Both the position numbers and the translations under genes were made by a program. Positions 33,190 through 43,349 of a stretch of DNA of 64,000 bases are shown in pieces. Source of the DNA: Paramacrobiotus metropolitanus (Eukaryota > Tardigrada > Eutardigrada > Parachela > Macrobiotidae); NCBI RefSeq assembly GCF_019649055.1, contig NW_026570261.1, positions 1,054,001 to 1,118,000 of the forward strand, in the 5' to 3' direction. Below the pieces are notes generated by a model. The model was given only the letters and a program-made list of their open reading frames with translations. It made no database searches and was not told the DNA's origin. Each line of letters begins with the position of its first letter. Position 1 is the first letter of the stretch.

Positions 33190-35845
33190 GCCACTGTTTT
33201 TCACATATGTAATGCGGCCCCGATGCTCTGTGTGTATTCCAGCCGGTCATTCGGGTCGCATGCGACCGTGTTTGTTAAAAAAAGTCCGACTAAAAAAACT
33301 CGGAACTCGGTCGCACCGAGTAAACAAAGATGTACTGCGTGAAGAAGAACGTCGGGATCTACAACCGCGGCTTCCCCCTACGCCACCCCCACCTGCCCCC
33401 AAGAAGAAATCTGATCAGGAGGAGCTGGTACGTCGTGTCGGTCAGAAAATCGATGACGGCAGCATTTCTGGAGCCATGCGACTGATTCTCTCCACCGATA
33501 CCGTTGTTTCTCCTTCCCCAGATGTACTGCAAGAGCTACGAGAAAAGCACCCTCCATGTCCGCCACCGTCAGATACGGCTCCGCTCGCTCCGCCTGTAGC
33601 CGCAGCGCCACCTATAACCGCGGCGGAAGTGTTTTCTGCGATACACACTTTTCCTCGCGGTTCTGATGCCGGACCTGATGGTTTGCGTCCGCAGCACCTA
33701 CTTGACATGGTTGGCCACAAAATGAATGAGGACAGCAGTCCTCTGTGTGAAGCGCTGGCGGACGTGCTAAATTTATCAGTTACTGGAAGTTTACCAGCCG
33801 ATGTTCGTTCAGTATTTTTTGGTGGTAAATTGCTCGCCCTGAGGAAAAAAGATGGAGGTCTCCGTCCGATTGCGGTTGGATTAATTCTACGCCGCCTTGC
33901 AGCTAAGATAATATGTTACCGCGTAGCAGACCGTAACGTTCGTGGTGGAGCAGAAGCTATAGTGCATGCCACAAGAATTTTTGTTGAATCTTCTGCAGGC
34001 GAACTGACGGCAATTCTGAAAGTGGATTTCAAGAATGCCTTTAATACCATATCCAGAGAAGCCATCCTAGCCGCGGCCGAGCGTTACCTACCTGAATACA
34101 AGGCTTTCTTGCAGTCAGCGTACGGTAACCACTCTTCGCTGTTTATTGAACAATTAATTCTGTCGTCCGAATCGGGAGTGCAGCAGGGAGATCCTTTGGG
34201 CCCATTGTTATTTTGTCTCGCACTGCAGCCAGTTGTTGCATTATTGAATGCAGATCTGAATGCCTGGTTCTTGGATGACGGAACCGTGGGCGGTAAACCT
34301 GCGGTAGTAGCTTGTGTGTTTGCCCAAATCATCCTGAAAGCGCTGGAGATTGGTCTTGTGGTGAATGAGGCTAAGTGTGAACTCCACATCTCTGGAGGAA
34401 CCGAAGCGACCCGCAATGACGCCATTGCTGACTTTCAGCGCATGCACCCCAGACTCCGCATTCTGACAGATGCGGACTTCCAGCTACTAGGTGCACCGGT
34501 CTTGGATGATGCCCTTGGTCCAGCCATGGCCGAGAAAAGCTCAACACTGAAACTGGCTTGCGAGCGGTTAGAACTTTTACCCCGTCACCACGCCCTCTTC
34601 CTCCTGAAAAACTGCCTCGGAGCTCCAAAAATTATTTACATGCTCCGCTGCTGCAACGCTTGGAAACATCCGCAACAACTGTACCAGCTGGACGAAGCCT
34701 TGAGATTGTGTTTCTAGTCCTAGTGCTATGTGCGCACCAACCACGACGACTACCCGTGGTGGCGGCAGGCGACACTACCAGTGAGCAGAGGCGGTATCGG
34801 CATACGTCGAGCGGAAGAATTAGCACTCCCAGCCTTTTTGGCTTCGATTCATTCCGTATCCGACCTGCCGTCACTGCTGCTTCCTGATTACCCTGCCGTA
34901 GATGTAGATTGGAATTGTGGAAGATTAACGCACGTCTCCCAGATCTCCCCGAACCAGCTTTTCGCAAAATACAAAGAACATGGGACCTGCCGCTGTGCAA
35001 TGTTTCACTGTCTGTACTGCTGGACATCTTCCGAGACGACGAGGTCAATCGGGCCCGTATCCTGGCGCAGTCTACTCCGGAAGCTGGCATTTGGTTGAAT
35101 GCCCTACCCTCGGCACACATCGGCAACCTTCTGGACGACGATACGGTCAAGATATCAGTAGGTCTAAGACTGGGCGTTACCATCTGTGAGCCTCATCCAT
35201 GTGCTAAGTGCAATAAGCCTGTTGACGTGTATGGCCACCACGGCTTATCATGTTCTTTTTCTGCTGGGAGACACGCACGCCACGGCGGCCTGAATAGCAT
35301 TGTGTGCAGATCGATTGTTTCGGCAGGGATCCCAGCAAGGCTGGAGCCCCGTGGAACGTCACACACTTCAACTCGCCGCCCCGATGGATGCACCACATTT
35401 GCCTGGAAACGCGGGATGTGCCTTGCATGGGATGTGACCTGCGTGGACACTGTTGCTTTGTCCCACCGGAAATCCACGTCGGTCACCGCAGGTTCCGCTG
35501 CCGCGCAAGCCGAGGACAAGAAAGTGCATCTGTATGCGTATCTGAATGGCAGATACATTTTCGTACCGCTAGCGTTCGAAACACTTGGCCCATGGGGAAA
35601 GTCAGCTACCATATTGGTAAAAGAAATCGGCAAGCGACTACAACTTCACACAAGTGAACCTCGCTCCCATGAGTTCCTTCGTCAACGGCTGTCTCTGGAG
35701 ATTCAGCGAGGTAACGCCACTTCCGTACTCGGAACAATGGAGGAGCGATAGCGTTAAATGAGATTTTGTTACTGTGATTGACTGTTTTTGATCTGTGTTC
35801 AGTGTATCGTACCTGTATTTTATGAAATAAAACTAACATTCAGTA
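33190..35845 (+). mobile_element. nearly full-length but decayed RLE-type LINE
   Basis: A zinc-finger remnant (FHICNAAP) precedes a reverse transcriptase ORF at 33212-34717: FFGGKLLALRKKDGGLRPIA, VDFKNAFNTI, GVQQGDPLGPLLF, and a catalytic FLDD. The frame shifts near 34720 and again near 34910. The ORF 34909-35751 then gives a Cys-His knuckle (CAKCNKPVDVYGHHGLSC) and a restriction-like endonuclease (RRPDGCTTFAW...WDVTCVDT...FETLG). Finger, RT, knuckle, then RLE is the order known from R2-type non-LTR elements, though I cannot name the clade. An AATAAA tail ends it at about 35845. Relatives lie at 7800, 22061 and 61865. Confidence 0.85.
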
Positions 35846-37500
35846 AACAAATAGAACTGGACGGAGACGTGTTACTTCTGTTTAATGTGTTACATTTTTG
35901 ATTCCCGTACATTTAATATTAATTTCTTTCTGTGCGGATCACACGTAAAAGACGCATTTCCACACGTTCTGCGATTGGACACGGGTGACTGGTTTCAGGC
36001 AAGCAGTGTTGAGGAAGTTGGCAATTTGTTCATGTCCTATAATAATTCTATACATACTGTAGCTATTTTTCGTGCATATCGTGTACCTAATGCCCATAAA
36101 TCATAATGCTCCTCATATCATTCTCCTACTCCTGAGTCAGAATTCATACTCCTATCGGCTCTCATAATCGTAATCATGCTTTGCTCCTATTGGTCATCAC
36201 CCCTTTGTTCATAATCATGATACTTTTCTTCATCTTAATTATCATGACTGATACCTCTGCCACGAATCATACCAGTGCGCTCCTGTGCCTAATAACTATT
36301 TCTAATACATGCATCATATTTTAATTTTTGTAAATACCGTGTTTTGGTACTGACAGTAGAAGCCGTGTAGACTCTACGGCATGCATGGTATTGATGGTAA
36401 CAAGCTTTTGAACTATTCCGTAAGGACCGTACCCGCTTTTTCATGCACAGACAGCATAATATCATAGCTTGCATCCTTTTTGTGTTATTCTATAATAGTC
36501 TAAGTATATGTAACTGAACCCAGATTTTAGTGAATTTTCGTCCGACTCTAGACACATTTCAGAGGAATAAAACCTCTTTGAGTTTACAGCAGTTTAGACA
36601 ATAACCGAAATTTTCTGAAAGCATTCCGAAGAAAGTATTCCGAAAGTATTCCGAAGATTTTCTAAAAGTATTCCGAAGAATACCAAAAAAAAAATAAAAT
36701 CAACTCGATCAGGATTTTTTAGTAGAAGTACAGCAGACGTGAGTCAAATTTTATGTGTCATAATTTTCACACAAGAAAAACGGTATACTGTGGAGGAGTT
36801 ACTGAATAATATATATATGCAATACGTACGAGAAACTAACTATGCATGGCTTCCACATAACACAGTATCATCGCGTTACCGCATAAACTCCGTCCAATCA
36901 TGCAGTCTGAACGAAATTTTCTTTTGCTAATCAAATATTTCTTTTGATTCACTGTCCCATCTATCACTTTCATACAACGCATACTTTTTGGTTTTTCGTT
37001 TCTCCATGTACTTCTCAGAAACTTTTAATGGCAGTTATATACCTAATTCTCTCTTACATATACGCTGCAACAATATTAAATTAGATATAGGTTGCGATCT
37101 TTTGAATCGGATTTGAAATATTCGCTGAAGAATACAAATACAATTTTATTGAATCGAACAGTCTATCGTCAGTCGAATTTTTTTGGTAGTGGAACTCCAC
37201 TTTATCAAACTTCAAGGCGAGCCAGAATAAAGAATTTTTGTCGAATTTATAATAATATGCAACAGTACAACAGTATGCAACAGTACTACAGTACAGTTAT
37301 TTCTTATAAAAAAAGCAATAAAACCAATTGTATGTACTGTATTATATGTACCAAATTTATTTCTGCTCTTCGGTGCATCTACTAAACCCATATTACTTTT
37401 TATCATGGCATTATTTATTGTTTATAAACGGTTTTGTCTATTTTAGCGAAATGGTTAATATGGCAAGCAAATTATACACGTACTTTATACTTCTGAATTA
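35846..37500. other. AT-rich intergenic region, no gene seen
   Basis: Contents are simple-sequence-like runs (CTCCTA/ATCAT motifs at 36100-36260; ATTCCGAA repeats at 36620-36680) and a diverged copy of the repeat seen at 30985. It leads into the third F-box family gene. Whether the missing Tudor-like first exon of that gene ever lay here is not visible. Confidence 0.45.
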
Positions 37501-39522
37501 ATGTTGTCTATGTACTCTAAACTTGTACCGAAATATATGACGCTGGTGGAGGTGACGATGGCTGGGCAAGGTCGTCGCGAACTGGTCCCCGACCGACAAA
37601 TTAGAACCACAGCAGGACATCTGCACCAGGGTGGGCTGCTTTCACCGGTCCATTTCGTCATGCGGACGTGCACAGTGCCTGAAGGGTATAATCGTCTGGA
37701 GGCGTCTGTAGCGGCGTTTGTGGTCCGTCGAGTCGAGCAGAAGGCGCAGCTGCATGTTGTCGGAATTGTCAGTCTGACGATGCACTATGTGCGACGCCAA
37801 CAGGATCTGCCATTGGAAGAAGAAAAACTCGACATGGTAGGTCGCTGGCGGAGACTGACTTTTTTGTCATAAAAGTGTTGTAATGGGCTTTTACGTTCTC
37901 TCTTCCTGTAGGAGATGTTGTTCGAAGAAGAGATGAACCGCTCCGCACTTTACCGAAAAATGCTGCAGAAAAGCGCAGAATCACAGCAGGAAAGTGTCGA
38001 TGACGACGAGTTGGCCTTGCCTTTGGAAGTGTTGAAGGAAACTTTTCTGACACTGGACACCGTGGACCGCCTACGCTGCCGCCGCACCTGCCCACTGTGG
38101 GACGCGGTCCTTACTTTGCCGGAGGTCTGTCAGGATGTGTGTGTATCACGGAAGCAGCCCAGTCCGTCACTCCGCGTCAAGTGGAATTGTAACTATGCCC
38201 TGCACAACTGCCTCTTTAAGTACATCACGCCTGCTACCCGCACATTCTGCATTCGCGAGACCGGCCGGCCGGCTGTTCCTGATGATGAAACCGACATGAT
38301 CAAATTGGTTGTGGACGACACCGGCCGTCGCATCCACCGGTGCATCCTGTACCAACAGGAGATCGCCATCGTGGCAGTATTGAATAATGGCCATTGGAAT
38401 CTGAGTCTGCTGTCGGCCGATGCGCAGGTGTCCCAGCTGATGTTGTGCTGCGATAATCTGATTTGGAAGGATTATGTCCTCACATTGGTCGAGGAAGGCG
38501 CACCCGCATTCCCGATGGTGTTCCGCATTCCCGTTGCCGTTTTCACCCGGAAAAAAGTCGATGAGGCACAGATACTGGACATACTAGAGCAGCATCTCCC
38601 GCCGTTAGATGTGCAGCGCGTTGCCTGTTGCCTGGCCAATGGCATCGACAGCGCCGCGAAGGCTAACGAAGTTGCGCAGGTATCGATGTAACACGGAACG
38701 GCATATTGCTTGGGGTTTTCTTATAAACAATGCTGTCTTTGCACATCAAATTACAAGCGTAAACGTCAGTGGGTTAGCCGGTCCATTTCTATTCTTTTAT
38801 TCTGATGTGGAACTGTATTGGGGTAACACGTCAATTCGCCGACCTACAATTCGCTGGTCGACAGGTTACTGACCGACAAATTGTTAGCCGAAAATTCGCG
38901 TTGACCTACGTTTTGTCGAAATATTCTTGCCGACCGACAACTTGCTTTTCGGTTTGATACATTGGTTTTTGAGTTTTTTTTTAAATCTTGTTGTTCTTTT
39001 CTGAAGATTCTTAGTTTTCTTCCTTAGTTTTCTTTCTTACTGAAGATCTCCTGGTTTTCTCCAGTCAGCAGAATGTCGTCAACAAGTTGTCAGTGTCCAC
39101 AAAAAGTCGTTAGCGAGATTCTGCGATTTCTCGTTTCACCAAACCGTCGGGTTATCGTTTTGTCGGTCAGTAAAAAGTCGCCAGCAAGATAGTAGTCAGC
39201 GAACTGTCGGTGTGTCTTATATCAGATTTGTTAAGTTATTTTACAGATTCTCCAGGACTTTCAATCTTGCGATCCGCGTCCGTCGGCATATTATCGCGGA
39301 CACCGATGGACGGTGGCCAATGTCGCCGACCTGAAACTTGGTAAGCTGAATGGGTTCTGTCTGCGAGTGTTATGGCACTACTTGAAGGACTGGTGTCCAG
39401 CATCCGCACAGAATGACGACAAGGTACGCCCTGAACAAGCCAGCGTTTCTAGGTGCGCCTTATTGTATGACATATTGCAGGGCGGATGGCGACCGCTCGT
39501 GGTTGACGATGCATACGATTAG
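37501..39522 (+). CDS. F-box family gene, copy 3 (no Tudor-like exon)
   Basis: Exons are 37501-37836, 37912-38679, 39247-39423 and 39481-39522, all in phase 0. The last 57-bp intron is also open in frame, so retention would be tolerated. Exon 2 encodes a clear F-box (ALPLEVLKETFLTLDTVDRL, then CRRTCPLWDAVLT) and a long leucine-containing C-terminal region. The gene ends WRPLVVDDAYD-stop, resembling the DD..AYYKD end of copies 1 and 2. The first exon (GLLSPVHFVMRTCTVPEGYN) has no counterpart that I could find in copies 1 and 2. The start at 37501 is the first ATG of the open frame; a splice acceptor upstream cannot be excluded. Probable role: SCF substrate adaptor, inferred from the F-box. Confidence 0.65.
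38823..39216. mobile_element. MITE-like repeat in an F-box gene intron
   Basis: This is a reverse-orientation relative of 20803-21125. The termini are GTAACACGTCAATTCGCCGAC and the complement of TCAGCGAACTGTCGGTGTGTC, giving imperfect inverted ends. It lies wholly inside the intron 38680-39246. Confidence 0.65.
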
Positions 39523-39714
39523 CCGTTCCAGCCATGGACTCAGCAACTCCGAGTCGTTGGGTGGACTGGAACAACTGTGCTGCTTTGACAATAATTTCTA
39601 ACTGAATTCAAATTTCACATTTACGAATTTTCGCCATATACGTGCGACTGATCAGACTGATTTCTTGGTTTCCATGTATGCTTTATGCGTATAAAAGCGC
39701 ATATCTGACGTTAT

Positions 39715-39837
39715 GAACGCGATACCTCGAAGAATTTGGAACGTAGTTGTCCTCTACTGTGGCAGTTGGCCTTGAATGTTAGTCTATAACCACGCGCAGG
39801 TTTCAACTGATCGTTGCTCAATGCAGACGCTCTCCAT
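39715..39837 (+). mobile_element. decayed 3' tail of the retroelement at 40890-42090
   Basis: TTGAATGTTAGTCTATAACC and AGGTTTCAACTGATCGTTG align to the 3' tail at about 42005-42060 (TTGAACGTTTTGTCTACAACC). Only the tail survives, directly next to the left end of the foldback-like element. Confidence 0.45.
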
Positions 39838-40580
39838 AGAATGTTCAAGTTAGGACATTAGTGGTTCTATGGGAACGAACCCATAGACCAGGACACAAGT
39901 GGCTCACTTTGGTTCTGAACCAATAAAACCAAACAGTGTTTACAACGCAGCAACGGAATGAGAAGCGAAACCAATAGAACCACACAGAACCACCAATGAA
40001 CCACCACAGAACCAAGCACACACTCACTTGCCGGCACGCTGTAACACTACCACTTTACCCCGTGAACAGGTGAACCTATAGAACCGCACAGAACCACCAA
40101 TGAACCACCACAGAACCAAGCACACACTCACTTGCCGGCACGCTGTAACACTACCACTTTACCCCGTGAACCAGGTGAACCTATAGAACCACACAGAACC
40201 TCCAATGAACCACCACAGAACCAAGCACACACTCACTTGCCGGCACGCTGTAACACTACCACTTTATCCCGTGAACCAGGTGAACCTATAGAACCACATA
40301 GAACCACCACAGAACCAAGCACACACTCACTTGCCGGCACGCTGTAACACTACCACTTTACCCCGTGAACCAGGTGAACCTATAGAACCACATAGAACCA
40401 CCAATGAACCATCACAGAACCAAGCACACACTCACTTGCCGGCACGCTGTAACACTACCACTTTACCCCGTGAACAGGTGAACCTATAGAACCGCACAGA
40501 ACCACCAATGAACCACCACAGAACCAAGCGCACACTCACTTGCCGGAACGCTGTCACGCTACCACTCTACAGTACCCTTT
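39838..40580 (+). repeat. left array, about six copies of a 105-bp satellite-like unit
   Basis: CTTGCCGGCACGCTGTAACA recurs at 40027, 40131, 40236, 40330, 40435 and 40539 (the last copy carries base changes). Spacings are 104, 105, 94, 105 and 104. The unit is rich in GAACC words (CACAGAACCACCAATGAACC). Indels break any reading frame, arguing against a protein-coding role. Confidence 0.9.
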
Positions 40581-40889
40581 TTACCACGTGAGCCTTGCTG
40601 ATTGAAAATAAAAAGGAATTTCAGGAACTTCTATTTTGGGGCGAAGTTTAATCCGCCCGGTGGCCATCGTGAACTGGCTTGCGTTTTGAAAATTATCCAA
40701 AGCCTTTTCTTGATTTTAATTTTTGTCCTATTATTAGTGTCAGCGCTGTCAGGATAGTGCTACATTCCTCTCAAATTGACACATACTTCACTGAGTATGA
40801 TACAATCGATTCTACTACGAATAATAATCATAACACTACCGGCGATGTAAAGCCCTGCCAACGACTATATTATAACTCTTCGACTATTT

Positions 40890-41888
40890 TTGAATATCTT
40901 CGAAATCATGAATGTTTGTGGCTATTCTTTCGATTTCACTGGCTCAAAAGTTAACTGGGAAAAATTTATACCTGAGTTTAAGAAATTCGTTGATCATATG
41001 AAGAGTTTGGAATCGAAAATTGAAGAGCTGGCCATCGAGAATGTGGCCATCAAGGACCAGCTGAAAAACGCTCAGCTGTCCGCGTTGAATGCTGTCCCAG
41101 CAGAAAAGCAGTCTATGGACAATCTGATGTCGCCTCCTGATATCGCTGAATTAAGCAACGGAGTGCAGGAACTGTGTGAACGGGTCTATGTGATGGAATG
41201 CGGGCTCGCCACTGGTGGTGAAACGCCCATGCAGGGATGCGGTTATCTTCATGATGATGTGGTACTGGATCCTGATGTGGCGCAGGTCGTTGATGAAAAC
41301 TTTGGACTGGATCGTGGAAATTGGGAAGTTGTTCTTGACAAAAGAAAGAAACTGAAGGAAACCGGCACCCTGTGGAAACCTCGAAGAGTTGTTGTGCCAC
41401 GCCTTGGTTCGACGAAATATCCTGAATCTGCCCCAGCTGACAACGCTGGAACCCGACTGAAAGCTCCCGCTGTGTCATACACAAATGCATCTACTTCTGC
41501 ATCGTATGCAAAGGTTGCTGCTGCGAAGCGGCTGCCAAAATCCATTCGTGGAAGTCAGACCTTCAGTGGTACTGACGTGGAACCTTGCAATGAATTGGGT
41601 AAAACCCTGCAATGTAACCGAAAGCCCCACTCCGACTTTTGTGTTAGAGGCATTCCTCGCCTTGAAAACTCAAAGTTTGCCAGTGTCAAGGAGTATAATG
41701 ATTTTATCGCCAACCAACTGAAAAGTGAAGGAATTGCCACGAGATTTGTAAGTGTCTTTGTTCCCCCTCGTGGAGACAAGCGTACTGCGACGTTTGCGCG
41801 GATCGGAATATTCAAGGAAGACACCGAAAAGATCCTGCGACCTGAATTTTGGCCGTCTAATGTTTTTGTACGAGAATGGGTCTATTAA
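40890..41888 (+). CDS. ORF1-like protein of a retroelement
   Basis: The 332-residue ORF has a coiled-coil-like N-terminus (SLESKIEELAIENVAIKDQL) and a Ser/Thr/Ala-rich linker. Its C-terminal domain ends FWPSNVFVREWVY, a pattern I associate with nucleic-acid-binding ORF1 proteins of retroelements. No reverse transcriptase follows. About 200 bp downstream an AATAAA-containing tail ends the unit near 42090, so it looks like an internally deleted copy. It lies inside the foldback-like element. Confidence 0.5.
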   Translation: MNIFEIMNVCGYSFDFTGSKVNWEKFIPEFKKFVDHMKSLESKIEELAIENVAIKDQLKNAQLSALNAVPAEKQSMDNLMSPPDIAELSNGVQELCERVYVMECGLATGGETPMQGCGYLHDDVVLDPDVAQVVDENFGLDRGNWEVVLDKRKKLKETGTLWKPRRVVVPRLGSTKYPESAPADNAGTRLKAPAVSYTNASTSASYAKVAAAKRLPKSIRGSQTFSGTDVEPCNELGKTLQCNRKPHSDFCVRGIPRLENSKFASVKEYNDFIANQLKSEGIATRFVSVFVPPRGDKRTATFARIGIFKEDTEKILRPEFWPSNVFVREWVY

Positions 41889-42943
41889 ATGTACTACTGA
41901 TTATATTTGTTAAACGTTAGTGGTCTCTTCAAGATGTTTGTGACTTACCGTTATTAAAATATGACGAACTGTTTAACGTGGCTGTCTCTAATTGGGACAG
42001 CTTGTCTTGAACGTTTTGTCTACAACCTCGTGCAGGTTACTCCTGATTGTTGTAGACGTTAAGCCCATTAAACAAACAATAAATTTTTTGTCATCCGGTA
42101 AATAATCATGTAAGGTGAGTACTTGAAAGCGTTTGGCTGGAAGTCGAAGCGCGCAGATCTACCGTAAGATGCATTCGATAGCGCTTCTTAGGTAACTGTG
42201 CCGCTTACCCTTTTTAAACTAAATTTGTGCAAAATCTAGGAGCTTTGCCTGCGCTACGCACAGTAAAATGCACAAAACAAGAGTAAAATCCTAGCAGAGC
42301 AGTAAAATTTGTGAGACGAACTTGGGAGTTTATAATTGTGAGAGTTTAAATGCCTAATGAATTGGCACAGTGCCACCATCAATAGGATAAACTAGCAAAA
42401 TCCATAAAAAATAAAATTCTTAAACAATGCAGTTTGCATAATACTGTAAATCTGTCTATGTCAAAACTACCGGACACTGCCTGCACGAAATATTGACGTA
42501 TAGCACTATACACATCCGTACGTACCTCCTTATCTATATTTTATACTGTGTGCCTTCTACGTCACTGCAGTTGCTAATTATTCTATCTGTGATTCGTCTG
42601 TTCTGATCTTGATAGCGGTTTATCTCTTGCTCCTCGAAGTCTATATAAGTTCTGGTTTTTCCTGTAAACGGCAGCAGTCCTGATCATTTAAGACTGGCAA
42701 CTTATCTCTAATTTCCCTGTGTTGTGATCACGAGTTTAATGGGAATGGGATAAAGCATCTTCTGTGTTTACCGACGTTCATAGTTATTCACGGATTATAG
42801 CGTGGTTAGCACGTATGCTCGTATCTTATTTAACGTGCGTTATCTACGATCGGAAGTTAGAAGTAGCAGCACAATTGCTTAGGGATTCCTGTGTTCGTCA
42901 AGGTTCGAGTTCCCGATCAGTTTCAGTCCGTTATTCCTGTAAC

Positions 42944-43341
42944 CAGGGCCGTAGCGAGGGTATAGGCGCACTGGCGCGCGCCTACCCCTCCTCGGCCAAC
43001 TTTTGACTAATATTGGCGCCCGAAACTGGCGCACAGGCGCACGGGCGCAAAATTTCTGGATTTTTCAAAGGGCGCAGCGGGCGCCACAGGCCATGCGCCC
43101 GTGGCGCAGAGTGGACTTTGGCCGATGTGCCTTGGTCTGAGGTACGGCGATCAAGAACTATAATAATTAAACTATATTTTATATTAATTAAAGTAGTAAA
43201 GCGCGGCCTGTTTATACGGGCGCAACTGGCGCAGGCTTCGGAATTTATGGGCGCAGTGGGCTCAGACTGACCTTCGAAGCGGGCGCAAATGGCGCAGCCA
43301 AATTGCGCCTACCCCATCCCACGGACCTCGCTACGGCCCTG
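42944..43341. mobile_element. hAT-type MITE with perfect 8-bp target duplication
   Basis: The ends are CAGGGCCGTAGCGAGG and its exact inverse CCTCGCTACGGCCCTG. CCTGTAAC directly flanks both sides (42936-42943 and 43342-43349). An 8-bp duplication with CAGGG termini is typical of hAT transposons. The 398-bp interior is GGCGCA-rich and noncoding. Confidence 0.92.
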
Positions 43342-43349
43342 CCTGTAAC

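Noticed and set aside
34632-35633. Minus-strand ORFs over the LINE endonuclease region
   Set aside because: They are shadows of the RLE-type LINE, whose plus-strand motifs are clear.
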